A stretch of 64,000 nt of DNA, taken from Paraburkholderia agricolaris. Lineage in GTDB: Bacteria > Pseudomonadota > Gammaproteobacteria > Burkholderiales > Burkholderiaceae. The notes under the pieces are model-generated. The model had not been told where the DNA came from. It made no database searches and saw nothing but the letters and a program-made list of their open reading frames with translations. A program made the position numbers and the translations under genes. This document shows positions 46,447-54,692 of this stretch, piece after piece; the stretch's first letter is position 1; every line of letters begins with the position of its first letter. The DNA lies in assembly GCF_009455635.1 (NCBI RefSeq), contig NZ_QPER01000001.1:3100001-3164000 (forward strand). The letters run 5' to 3'.

Positions 46447-47283
46447 TTAACGCGCGCGAATCACACGCGCGGGTTGCCCGTACTCGTCGTTCAGCGTCGC
46501 GAGATCGAGTGCAATACGGGCGTCGTGCAGATAACGATAATGTTCACGCGCGCCTTCGAGGCGCGCCGGATCGAGCGTGGCGCGCAGGACTGCTTCTTCA
46601 TGCCCGGCGTCGCACACCACCTCGCCGAACGGATCGATCAGCGCCGATTCGCCGGGAAACGTGAGGTTGTCGTCGCCGGAACCAATACGATTCACAAGCG
46701 CCGCGAACATCTGGTTCTCCATCGCGCGGGCCACGATTGCCCGGCGATGCACCGGCCCGAACGGCTCCATATTGCCGTTCGTCACGATCAGCAGATCGGC
46801 GCCGAGCGAGGCGACCGCGCGCGCCGTTTCGGGAAACTCGATGTCGTAGCAGATCAGCAGGCCGACGGTCAGTCCCTTGAAATTGCATACTTCGTAACGG
46901 TCGCCCGGCTCAAATACGCCGACGTCCGACGCCCACAGATGCGTCTTGCGATAACGCAGCGCGATCTCGCCGCGTTCGTCGACCAGCACCGTGGTGTTGA
47001 AAAAGCGCTTGCCGTCGCGCTCGGCGAGACCTACCGCCACCGCGACACCTGCTTCGCGCGCCGCATCGCGGACTGCGCTCAGCGAAGGCCCGTCGATCGT
47101 TTCGGCCACCTCGCCAATGGTGTCGCGCGTCGGAAAGCCCGACAGCGTGGTCTCCGGAAACACGATCAGATCGGTTCCGGTCGCGCGTTGGCCGATGGTT
47201 TGCAGCACGCGTTGCACGTTTGCCCCGCCGACGCCCATCGCGCCATCCACGATCGGGATCTGTGCCAGTTCGAGTTGAAGCAT
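46447..47283 (-). CDS. Carbon-nitrogen hydrolase (nitrilase superfamily)
   Basis: About 278 residues with an intact Glu-Lys-Cys catalytic triad: Glu44 (VFPETTLSG), Lys113 (LRYRKTHLW) and Cys145 (LLICYDIEFPE). The superfamily covers amidases, N-carbamoylputrescine amidohydrolases and Nit proteins; the exact branch is unclear. It has an AGGAGACAG ribosome site. It is placed between a divergent LuxR gene and a downstream amino acid permease gene, suggesting degradation of an imported amide controlled by LuxR. Confidence 0.9.
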   Translation of the reverse strand: MLQLELAQIPIVDGAMGVGGANVQRVLQTIGQRATGTDLIVFPETTLSGFPTRDTIGEVAETIDGPSLSAVRDAAREAGVAVAVGLAERDGKRFFNTTVLVDERGEIALRYRKTHLWASDVGVFEPGDRYEVCNFKGLTVGLLICYDIEFPETARAVASLGADLLIVTNGNMEPFGPVHRRAIVARAMENQMFAALVNRIGSGDDNLTFPGESALIDPFGEVVCDAGHEEAVLRATLDPARLEGAREHYRYLHDARIALDLATLNDEYGQPARVIRAR

Positions 47284-47424
47284 TCTGTCTCCTGTACTTG
47301 CCGGTTTGCTTCGCGTTGAATAGCGGCTATTGTCAGGCCGCCCGCGTTTTCAGGTTGGGCCTATTATTACCAGACATATTTTTGTTCGTAATCACCCGGC
47401 TGGGTTACCCTCAACGGAGCACGC

Positions 47425-48270
47425 ATGGAACTCGAATGGCGCGATCTGGCCTTTCATCGCGAGATCGGCGCGGTTATCGAAGCGCTCGACAGCGCGCAAT
47501 TCTGGACTCGTCTCACGCGCGCGCTCGAACGCTATGTCGCGTTCGATAACTGGGTCGCTCTGCGCTTCACACCCGGCGCGGCGCCGCTCGTCTGCGCCGA
47601 ATCGCCCACGCCGGACGGCACGGTGGACGCGATGTTCCAGGACTATCTCGCCGCGCTTTATCAACTCGACCCGTTCTACATCGCCGCGACCGAGAGGCCT
47701 GCCTCGGGCTTAGTTACGCTTGCGGACGTCGCGCCCGACAACTTCTCGATGACCGATTACTACCAGCGGTACTTCAGGAAAAACATCGTCGGCGACGAGG
47801 TGCATTTCAACTACATGATCGATGCGCGGCATACGCTGGCGTTCTCGCTGGGCGCAACGCATCGCTATGGCGAGCGCGACCTCGCGGTACTCGCGCTGTG
47901 CGCGCCTTGGGTGATCGCGTTGCTGCGGCAGCGCCTGCCGTATGAGGTATTCGGCGCGCCGCCGTCGGGCGAGGCGGCGACGCAAACAGCAACGGAAACC
48001 CTGACGCAGACAGAAACGGAGGCGCCCGCCTATGCCGCGCGCTTCGAGCAGGTGTCGTCGGCGAGCGGCCGTTCACCGCTCACGGCGCGCGAAGTCGAAG
48101 TAGCCATGCTGACCTTGAGCGGATTTTCAACGCGCGCCATCGCGGAGAAACTGGCGATCTCGTTCGAGACGGTGCGCGCGCACAAGAAGCACATTTATAC
48201 CAAGCTCAATGTCAACTCGCAGTCGGAGTTGTTCGCGCTGTTTTATGAAGCGGGACGCAAAGGGGCATGA
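47425..48270 (+). CDS. LuxR-family transcriptional regulator
   Basis: About 281 residues. The N-terminal ligand-sensing domain is PAS/autoinducer-like (YLAALYQLDPFYIAATERPA). A Thr/Glu/Ala-rich linker lies near residues 185-205. The C-terminal LuxR HTH reads LTAREVEVAMLTLSGFSTRA, then SFETVRAHKKHIYTKLNVNSQ. It is divergent from the nitrilase/permease pair, its likely targets. No luxI-type gene is nearby, so if it binds an acyl-homoserine lactone it is a solo; a small metabolite is equally possible. Confidence 0.9.
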   Translation: MELEWRDLAFHREIGAVIEALDSAQFWTRLTRALERYVAFDNWVALRFTPGAAPLVCAESPTPDGTVDAMFQDYLAALYQLDPFYIAATERPASGLVTLADVAPDNFSMTDYYQRYFRKNIVGDEVHFNYMIDARHTLAFSLGATHRYGERDLAVLALCAPWVIALLRQRLPYEVFGAPPSGEAATQTATETLTQTETEAPAYAARFEQVSSASGRSPLTAREVEVAMLTLSGFSTRAIAEKLAISFETVRAHKKHIYTKLNVNSQSELFALFYEAGRKGA

Positions 48271-48307
48271 CGTCCCGCTGATTCGATGCCGGCGCCGCTC
48301 ACCCGCA

Positions 48308-49042
48308 TCACGAGCCGCATGCGGCACAACCGCCCGCTTTCTCTTCGTAGCGGTCATGATGCTTGAGCCATTCGCCCATATTCTTCTTCTCGTTGCGGCC
48401 CTTCGGCGTGACGTCGAAATGCGCGTACGCACTGAGGAACTGCTCGCCGCCTCGTCCGTAGGTGGAATACGTGTGATAGACGTCGCCCGCCTCGTCTTTG
48501 TAGAACACACTGTGGCCGGGTAGCTCGTCGATGCCGACATCCTGTTCGGTGAAGTTGTAGAACGCCTTCTTGCTGGCAACTTCCTCCGGCGTGAACGACA
48601 CGTGATAGTCGAAATTGAAATCGCTGTCATTCGACGAGACCCACGGAAACTTCCAGCCCATACGCTTCCTGAAGGCCTCGATCTTCGCGAGCGGCCCTCG
48701 CGAGACCGCCACGTACGATACGTCGTGATGTTCGAGATGCGTCAGGATGCCGTCCATGTGATCCGATACGAACGAGCAGCCGAAGCAGCCCTCCTCCCAT
48801 TCCGGGCCGAACATGAAGTGATAGACGATCAACTGACTGCGGCCGCCGAACAGATCGGCGAGTGTCTTGCGGCCTTGCGGGGTATCGAACACGTAGGTCT
48901 TGTCGACTTTCACCCAAGGCAATGCGCGGCGTTTGCGGGCGAGTTCATCGCCGGCGCGCATGTACGCTTTCTCTTCGACCAATAGCGCCTTGCTGGCGGC
49001 CAGCCATTCTTCTCTCGTACCGATCCGGTGTTGCGGGTCCAT
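48308..49042 (-). CDS. DUF899 thioredoxin-like protein
   Basis: About 244 residues. The DUF899/thioredoxin-fold features are LPWVKVDKTYVFDTPQGRKTL, YHFMFGPEWEEGCFGCSFVSDHMDG (a CxxC-like pair) and WVSSNDSDFNFDYHVSF. The ATG at 49042 has AAGGAGA upstream. It is 124 bp downstream of an ArsR-type regulator on the same strand, a frequent pairing for this family. Function is not established; redox or detoxification is inferred. Confidence 0.88.
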   Translation of the reverse strand: MDPQHRIGTREEWLAASKALLVEEKAYMRAGDELARKRRALPWVKVDKTYVFDTPQGRKTLADLFGGRSQLIVYHFMFGPEWEEGCFGCSFVSDHMDGILTHLEHHDVSYVAVSRGPLAKIEAFRKRMGWKFPWVSSNDSDFNFDYHVSFTPEEVASKKAFYNFTEQDVGIDELPGHSVFYKDEAGDVYHTYSTYGRGGEQFLSAYAHFDVTPKGRNEKKNMGEWLKHHDRYEEKAGGCAACGS

Positions 49043-49165
49043 TTGCGTCTCCTTGTCTGCGTCGTACAGGTTCAATAGAGCAAAATCAGCCGAAGTAGCG
49101 TTCCAGCTCATCGAGGCCATAGCGCCTGCCAAATCGATGTGCCCCACGGGTGGGCTGCCCCCGCG

Positions 49166-49591
49166 TCACGAATCGCGCCGCTTCCGTCCGGGCGCGGAAG
49201 GCTTGCGCTGGCGTGCCGTCGAGGCGCCGCCGGAGGGTGACGCCCGGCCTGGTGGACAGGGTGTTTCCTCTTCGACGAAAGCAGCCAGACGATCAAGCGA
49301 TTCCGACCAGAAACGCTGATAGCGAGTGAGCCATTCCATGGCTTCCTCCATAGGCCCGGCGGACAAACGGCACGCTACCGTGCGGCCGGTTTTGCTGCGC
49401 GTGATGAGACCGGCCTCGGACAATACGTCGAGGTGTTTCATCACCGCGGGCAACGACATCGCAAAGGGCTCGGCGAGCTCGCTGACCGACAGATCGTTCA
49501 AATCGGACAGACGCGCGAGCAACGCACGCCGCGTCGGATCGGACAGCGCGGCGAAAGTGCGATCGAGTAACGCTTCATTAAACTTAACCAT
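49166..49591 (-). CDS. ArsR-family transcriptional regulator
   Basis: About 141 residues with a winged HTH (LSVSELAEPFAMSLPAVMKH, residues 35-54) and a basic Pro/Arg/Lys-rich tail. There is no Cys-containing metal-binding motif of the classic ArsR/SmtB sites, so this is the YgaV/SRPBCC-linked style of ArsR. The ATG at 49591 sits inside a CTTAACC-N4-GGTTAAG palindrome, implying self-repression at the start codon. It precedes the DUF899 gene. Confidence 0.88.
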   Translation of the reverse strand: MVKFNEALLDRTFAALSDPTRRALLARLSDLNDLSVSELAEPFAMSLPAVMKHLDVLSEAGLITRSKTGRTVACRLSAGPMEEAMEWLTRYQRFWSESLDRLAAFVEEETPCPPGRASPSGGASTARQRKPSAPGRKRRDS

Positions 49592-49600
49592 GAGGTTAAG
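49583..49600. promoter_or_regulatory. Putative ArsR operator overlapping the start codon
   Basis: CTTAACC (49583-49589) and GGTTAAG (49594-49600) form a perfect 7-bp dyad with a 4-bp spacer, and the ATG of the regulator gene (49591-49589) lies within it. The shape and placement fit an autoregulatory dimer site. Confidence 0.6.
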
Positions 49601-49843
49601 TATAGAAACATGCGTAGGGATGTCAAGGACAGGTGCGTGCTTTTCCAAATAACGTGCGGAAAAGAGGAGCGAAGCGATGAAGCGGACGCCGCAAAAAAGA
49701 TACGCGGCGCATCGCAGATAAAACCCTGCAACACGCCGCGTCAAGGTGGAGAACAACCGACTACACGTTCGAGCAAAGCGGCACGGAAAACCTGCTCTGC
49801 TCTCGCGCTACAGCAAAACCGCGTAAAGCGCAGTGCGGCAGAA

Positions 49844-51226
49844 TCAGATCGCCCAGCCGCCGAGATAGAAACCGACCAGCACGGCAGCAATGACAACCGT
49901 GCCCACGTTCAGCTTGCGATACTCACCGCTCACCACGCGGCCGATCACCAGTGTCGCGAAGCCGAGCATGATGCCCGTCACGATGTTGGCGGTCAGCACG
50001 ATGAATACGGCGCACATCAGGCCCGACATTGCATCGACCATGTCGTCCATGTGCAGCTTGCTCACGTTCGAGAGCATCAGCAGGCCCACGTACATCAGCG
50101 CGGGAGCCGTGGCATACGAAGGCACGAGACTGGCCAGCGGCGAGAAGAACATCACCACGAGGAACAGCAGGCCGACCACTGCGGCAGCCATCCCGGTCTT
50201 CGCGCCGGCAGCGACGCCGACCGTCGATTCGATGTAAGCAGCCGCCGGTGCACCGCCGAGCAGGCCCGAGAAAATCGAGCTCAGCGAATCCGCCGTCAGC
50301 GCCCGGCCGCCGTTGATGATGCGGCCGTTTTCGTCGAGCTGACCGGCTTGTCCGGCAACGGCGCGAATCGTGCCGGTTGCGTCGAACACGGCGGTCATCA
50401 CCAGAGCCAGCACGCTAGGCAAGACGGCCATCGACAGTGCGCCCTTGATGTCCATCGCGCCAATCAGCGAAGCGTGGCCCGGCGCGCTCAGCGACGGCAG
50501 TGCGAACACGCCGTGGAACACCACCGTCGGATCGATCACGAGCGCGATCGCCGAGATCGCGACGATCACGATCAGGATCGAACCCGGCACGCGACGGCGC
50601 ACCAGACCGAAGATCGCAGCCAGACCCGCCACCGACATGATCGCCGGCAAGGCCGTGATGTTGCCGAGCGCCACCGGCAGGCCGGCGCCCGGATTCTTGA
50701 CGACCAGACCCACGTCATTTGCGGCGATCAGCAGCAGGAACAGGCCGATGCCGATCCCCGTGCCGTGCGCGATGCCGGTGGGCAGATTGCGCAGAATCCA
50801 CGAACGCACGCCCGTCACCGAGATCGCGGTGAAGACGACGCCCATCAGGAACACCGCGCCGAGCGCGACGGTCGGATGCAGACCTTTGCCGAGCACGAGA
50901 CCGAACGCAGTGAACGCGGTCAGCGAAATCGCGCAACCGATTGCGATCGGCAAACGTGCCCACACGCCCATCAGCAGCGAACCGAAGGCGGTGGTCAGGC
51001 ACACGGCGACGAACACCGCGCTGGTATCGAAGCCCGCTTTGCCGAACATGCCCGGCACGACGAACACGGAGTAGACCATCGCGAGGAAGGTCGTGATGCC
51101 CGCGACGATTTCCGTACGCTGCGAACTGCCGCGTGACGAGATTTCGAAGTAGCGGTCGAGAAAGCCCTTTCCGTCGAATGATTCGGCGCCGACTTCAGAA
51201 ATCGGTTGGGCGTGGGGTTCCATCAT
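49844..51226 (-). CDS. NCS2-family purine permease (AzgA-like)
   Basis: An inner-membrane permease of about 460 residues with 12-14 hydrophobic segments, of the NCS2 adenine/guanine/hypoxanthine branch. [25 protein letters not shown] at the N-terminus is characteristic, as are [41 protein letters not shown] and the [13 protein letters not shown] loop. The ATG at 51226 (or 51223) has a strong AGGAGG site. It is monocistronic on the minus strand. Purine salvage is the family role; the precise base cannot be stated. Confidence 0.92.
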   Translation of the reverse strand: MMEPHAQPISEVGAESFDGKGFLDRYFEISSRGSSQRTEIVAGITTFLAMVYSVFVVPGMFGKAGFDTSAVFVAVCLTTAFGSLLMGVWARLPIAIGCAISLTAFTAFGLVLGKGLHPTVALGAVFLMGVVFTAISVTGVRSWILRNLPTGIAHGTGIGIGLFLLLIAANDVGLVVKNPGAGLPVALGNITALPAIMSVAGLAAIFGLVRRRVPGSILIVIVAISAIALVIDPTVVFHGVFALPSLSAPGHASLIGAMDIKGALSMAVLPSVLALVMTAVFDATGTIRAVAGQAGQLDENGRIINGGRALTADSLSSIFSGLLGGAPAAAYIESTVGVAAGAKTGMAAAVVGLLFLVVMFFSPLASLVPSYATAPALMYVGLLMLSNVSKLHMDDMVDAMSGLMCAVFIVLTANIVTGIMLGFATLVIGRVVSGEYRKLNVGTVVIAAVLVGFYLGGWAI

Positions 51227-51754
51227 GATGAGTGCCTCCTTTATCAGCGTGCTGAAACGGCCCGTTTTCCGGCCGCCATCAGGTTCGTCTCGTTGCGTTG
51301 ATCTAATGTGGTGTGGCAAGGTTTGAACGTCGGCTTGCGATGCGTCCGGACAACCCGCATGCTCCGTTCTTGTTTTGCTGTCCCGAAATGTAGGGCAACA
51401 CAAATATGTCTCCCATCGCATGAATGGCATGCCCGACATGTCGCGATGCTTATATCGTTTAAGGGACGGCAAACCGTGAGGACGCTCCGCGCGTTTACAC
51501 CTACGGTTTGTCATGAAGTTGTGAAAGGGTTTCGGGGTCCGGATTGCGGAAAACCGGCGATAAACCGGGGTTCATAACGCTCGATGGACGCGCAATACAG
51601 CGTGAACGGCGCTCGTCGGCACCTGTCAAAAAGCCTGCAAATCCGGGCCGCCCAAACGCCACGGGTTACACTCTGGCCCTTACCTGACTTAATTGCGTGA
51701 CATAGAGCGGCGCTCCACAGCGCCCGTGCGCATTGGCCCATGGAGTCCTTCTTG
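51227..51754. other. Divergent intergenic region between permease and lipoprotein genes
   Basis: 528 bp between divergent genes. No gene is supported and no known riboswitch was recognised. Promoters for both neighbours must lie here, but none is sharp. Confidence 0.4.
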
Positions 51755-52711
51755 ATGAGCGGCGGTTTTTCGCGTCCTGCCTGGCGTCTTCCGATTCTTG
51801 CTGTGTTCGCGCTGTTCGCGCTGTCCGGTTGCAGCTTGCTGTGGGGCCCGCAGCAGGCGCCGATTGTCGACGCCACGGTCATGCCCGTCGAGCCCGCGAG
51901 CGCCCCTGTGGCGGCTTCGGCGCCGGAACCTGTCGAGACTGAGGCGACCGAACCCGAACAGCCGAAGAAGCCGAAGAAGCCGGTTGTCAAACCGCACAAG
52001 GTCGAACCTCCACCGCCGGTCGCCACGCCCGCGCCGCCGCCCCCTGCGCCCGCGCCCTTGATCGTGCTGCGCACGATCGAGCGTAGCGACGCACGCACTT
52101 TGCTCGATAGCGAAGTGCAGAAACCCGACGGCAAGGTGGTGGGCCGCGCGGTCGACATGATCGCAGATGCGAGCGGCAAGCCGCGCGAGATGGTGGTCAA
52201 TCTGCAGGGCTTCCTGGGCGTCGGCGACCGCAAGGTCAATTTCCCCTGGAGTGCGTTCCGCTTTACGCCGACCGCGAAAACCGCGCCAATCACGCTCAAC
52301 GCGGCGGCCGTGCCGGCTCCCGCGGCGAAATCCGCTGTGTTGCAATTACCGCTGATCGACGCCGATGTCGAGCGTTCGAACGGCGCCAAGGTCGGTCGCG
52401 TGATCGACGTGCTGATCGACGCCAACGCGCAACCCCAGGCGGTCGTGCTCGACGTCAACGGCATGGTCAGTACCGAGCGGCGCACGATTGCCGCCAACTG
52501 GTCCGCGCTGCGCTTTGTCACGAAAGACAAGGAGCTGCATCCGCTGATCGATTTGAGCGACGCGCAGATCAACGCGACGCCACCGTACGCCAGCGGCAAA
52601 CCGGTTCGCGCGGTGTCGCCCGCGCCGCCTCCGGCGCCGGCACCCGCTGCTGCGGCCTCTGCTGCGCCGGCCAATGTCACTGCGAGTTCCAACGCAAGGG
52701 CGGCCCGATGA
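51755..52711 (+). CDS. Lipoprotein with two PRC-barrel domains
   Basis: About 318 residues. A signal peptide with the lipobox LSGC is followed by a Pro/Lys/Ala-rich spacer (residues 35-100) and two PRC-barrel-like domains (SEVQKPDGKVVGRAVDMIAD, then VERSNGAKVGRVIDVLIDAN). A Pro/Ala-rich tail ends the protein. PRC barrels are small beta folds in ribosome, photosynthetic and envelope proteins. The ATG at 51755 has GGAG at a good distance; an ATG at 51740 is possible. The stop overlaps the MFS start as ATGA, so the two are translationally coupled. Function unknown. Confidence 0.82.
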   Translation: MSGGFSRPAWRLPILAVFALFALSGCSLLWGPQQAPIVDATVMPVEPASAPVAASAPEPVETEATEPEQPKKPKKPVVKPHKVEPPPPVATPAPPPPAPAPLIVLRTIERSDARTLLDSEVQKPDGKVVGRAVDMIADASGKPREMVVNLQGFLGVGDRKVNFPWSAFRFTPTAKTAPITLNAAAVPAPAAKSAVLQLPLIDADVERSNGAKVGRVIDVLIDANAQPQAVVLDVNGMVSTERRTIAANWSALRFVTKDKELHPLIDLSDAQINATPPYASGKPVRAVSPAPPPAPAPAAAASAAPANVTASSNARAAR

Positions 52712-53961
52712 TAGGTCGCACTTTGGTAACCACGCGCAGCCTGCGCGCACTCGACTGGCTGAATTTCTTCGTCGCCAACGTGCAGACGGGCTTTGGGCCG
52801 TTCATCGCGTCGTACCTCGCGTCGCATAAGTGGACCCAGGGCGAGATCGGCATGGCGCTGTCCGTCGGCACTATTAGTGCGATGGTGAGCCAGGTGCCGG
52901 GGGGCGCCGCAGTCGACGCGTTGCGCAACAAGAAGGGCGCGGCCGCATGGGCGATTGCCGCAATCATTCTCAGCGCGGTGCTGCTGGCCGCGAGCCCGAC
53001 GGTATTGCCGGTGATTGCCGCCGAGGTATTCCACGGCTTTGCCAGTTGCATGTTGACGCCGGCATTGGCCGCGATCTCGTTCGCTCTGGTGGGGCGTGCG
53101 AATCTGGGCGACCGGCTGGGACGCAATGCGCGCTGGGCGTCGATCGGCAGCGCTGTCGCGGCCGGGCTGATGGGCATCTTCGGCGAATACTATTCGCCCC
53201 GCGCGGTGTTCTGGTTGACTGCGGCGCTTGCCGTGCCGGCGCTGTTTGCGCTGACGATGATTCAGCGCACCGATACGATCGAGCTGCCCAAAACCGGGCC
53301 GACGCCGGAGCAGATCGAGCGGCGCGAGAGTTTGCGCGAGTTGTTGCGTGACAAGCGGATGCTGCTGTTTGCGGCTTGCATCGTGCTGTTCCACTTGTCG
53401 AATGCAGCGATGTTGAATCTCGCCGCGGGCGAGGTGACGGCCGGCATGGGCGACAACGTGCAGCTCGTGATTGCCGCGTGCATTATCGTGCCGCAGGCGA
53501 TTGTGGCAATGATGTCGCCATGGGTTGGGCGCTCTGCCGAGCGGTGGGGACGCAGGCCGATTCTGCTGCTGGGGTTTTCGGCGTTGCCGATACGGGCTTT
53601 GTTGTTTGCCGGGATCAGCAGCCCTTATTTGCTGGTGCCGGTGCAGATGCTGGACGGCCTGAGCGCGGCCGTGTTCGGTGTGATGCTGCCGTTGATTGCC
53701 GCCGATGTTGCCGGCGGCAAGGGGCGGTATAACCTGTGTATTGGGCTGTTTGGATTGGCTGCCGGGATTGGGGCGACGTTGAGTACGACGGCTGCGGGGT
53801 TTGTGGCGGATCATTTTGGTAATGCTGTAAGTTTCTTTGGGCTTGCCGCGGCGGGCGCGTTGGCTGTTTTGCTGGTGTGGGCGGCGATGCCGGAGACGCG
53901 GGAGGCAGCGGTGGCTGAGGGCGCCGCGCCTGTGGGGGATGGGAAGTCGGCTGCTCGATGA
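52708..53961 (+). CDS. MFS transporter
   Basis: A 12-segment major-facilitator protein of about 417 residues. The N-terminal LDWLNFFVANVQTGFGPFIA and the loop VPGGAAVDALRNKKGAAAWA are typical, with the second half beginning near RMLLFAACIVLFHLSNAAML. Substrate is unknown. It overlaps the PRC lipoprotein gene by 4 bp. Its 3' third is markedly G/T-rich on the coding strand, increasing toward repeat locus III; 45 of 60 bases in 53821-53880 are G or T. Confidence 0.9.
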   Translation: MIGRTLVTTRSLRALDWLNFFVANVQTGFGPFIASYLASHKWTQGEIGMALSVGTISAMVSQVPGGAAVDALRNKKGAAAWAIAAIILSAVLLAASPTVLPVIAAEVFHGFASCMLTPALAAISFALVGRANLGDRLGRNARWASIGSAVAAGLMGIFGEYYSPRAVFWLTAALAVPALFALTMIQRTDTIELPKTGPTPEQIERRESLRELLRDKRMLLFAACIVLFHLSNAAMLNLAAGEVTAGMGDNVQLVIAACIIVPQAIVAMMSPWVGRSAERWGRRPILLLGFSALPIRALLFAGISSPYLLVPVQMLDGLSAAVFGVMLPLIAADVAGGKGRYNLCIGLFGLAAGIGATLSTTAAGFVADHFGNAVSFFGLAAAGALAVLLVWAAMPETREAAVAEGAAPVGDGKSAAR

Positions 53962-53964
53962 AGG

Positions 53965-54660
53965 GGGTTGCCTGCCCGGCAGGAAGGGGCCTTCGCGGCG
54001 CTTTTTTGTTGATCTGACTCTTTGGCTTTTTCTTGAGTTGTTAGCGGTCTGGTCTGGTGCTGGTCTTTTGGCCTTTCCTTGTTTTGTTAGTGGTCTATTA
54101 GCGTTCCCCCTGTGCGGGGGGGCACCTACTTTTCTTTGCCTGCCGCAAAGAAAAGTAGGCAAAAGAAAGCGGCTCAAACCGCTAATTCTTAAGCGGGTCC
54201 CCTGGCTTGGAGGGGGTAGTGGTGCATCTGGAATCTGTGTTCCCGCACACTCCGCGTTAGCGACAAAGCGCTCATCAGCTCCCACTCCGCACTACGTGCG
54301 TCGCGGACGGGTCTGCCAGGGAAACCTGGCCGGCGATTTGCATAACTGATGGTTTTTTGAACCGGGCATCGGCGCGCGCAGCGCCGCCGGAGGTATGACG
54401 CCCTTGTCACTAGCGCCGAATGTGCGAGGACACAGATTCCAGATGCACCACTACCGTGGCTGTGCAGGGGACCCACTTATGAGCTAGCGGTTTGAGCCGC
54501 TTTCTTTTGCCTACTTTTCTTTGCGGCAGGCAAAGAAAAGTAGGTGCCCCCCGCACAGGGGGAACGCTAATAGACCACTAACAAATCAAGGAAAGGCCAA
54601 AGAGTCAGATCAACAAAAAAGCGCCGCAACGCCCCCACCTGCCGGGCAGCCAAAAAACCA
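53965..54660. repeat. Palindromic extragenic repeat, locus III (intact copy)
   Basis: A complete imperfect palindrome of about 680 bp between convergent genes. Terminal palindromes are CCTGCCCGGCAGG (53971-53983) and CCTGCCGGGCAG (54638-54649). Two nested hairpins, CCTACTTTTCTTTGC/GCAAAGAAAAGTAGG, lie at 54125-54159 and 54510-54544. The inner arms 54125-54202 and 54467-54544 agree in all but about four of 78 bases when one is inverted. Between them is an asymmetric core of roughly 200 bp. Short readings such as MGADERF... and [19 protein letters not shown] fall inside it and are not real genes. Confidence 0.92.
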
Positions 54661-54692
54661 ACCCAAAACCCTCAGCCCGCGCAGCCTCATCT

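Noticed and set aside
51511..54285. A 924-residue minus-strand reading frame covering the lipoprotein and MFS genes
   Set aside because: It is antisense to two well-supported genes, is Arg/His/Gln-rich without domains, and begins inside repeat locus III. High GC content explains the lack of stops.
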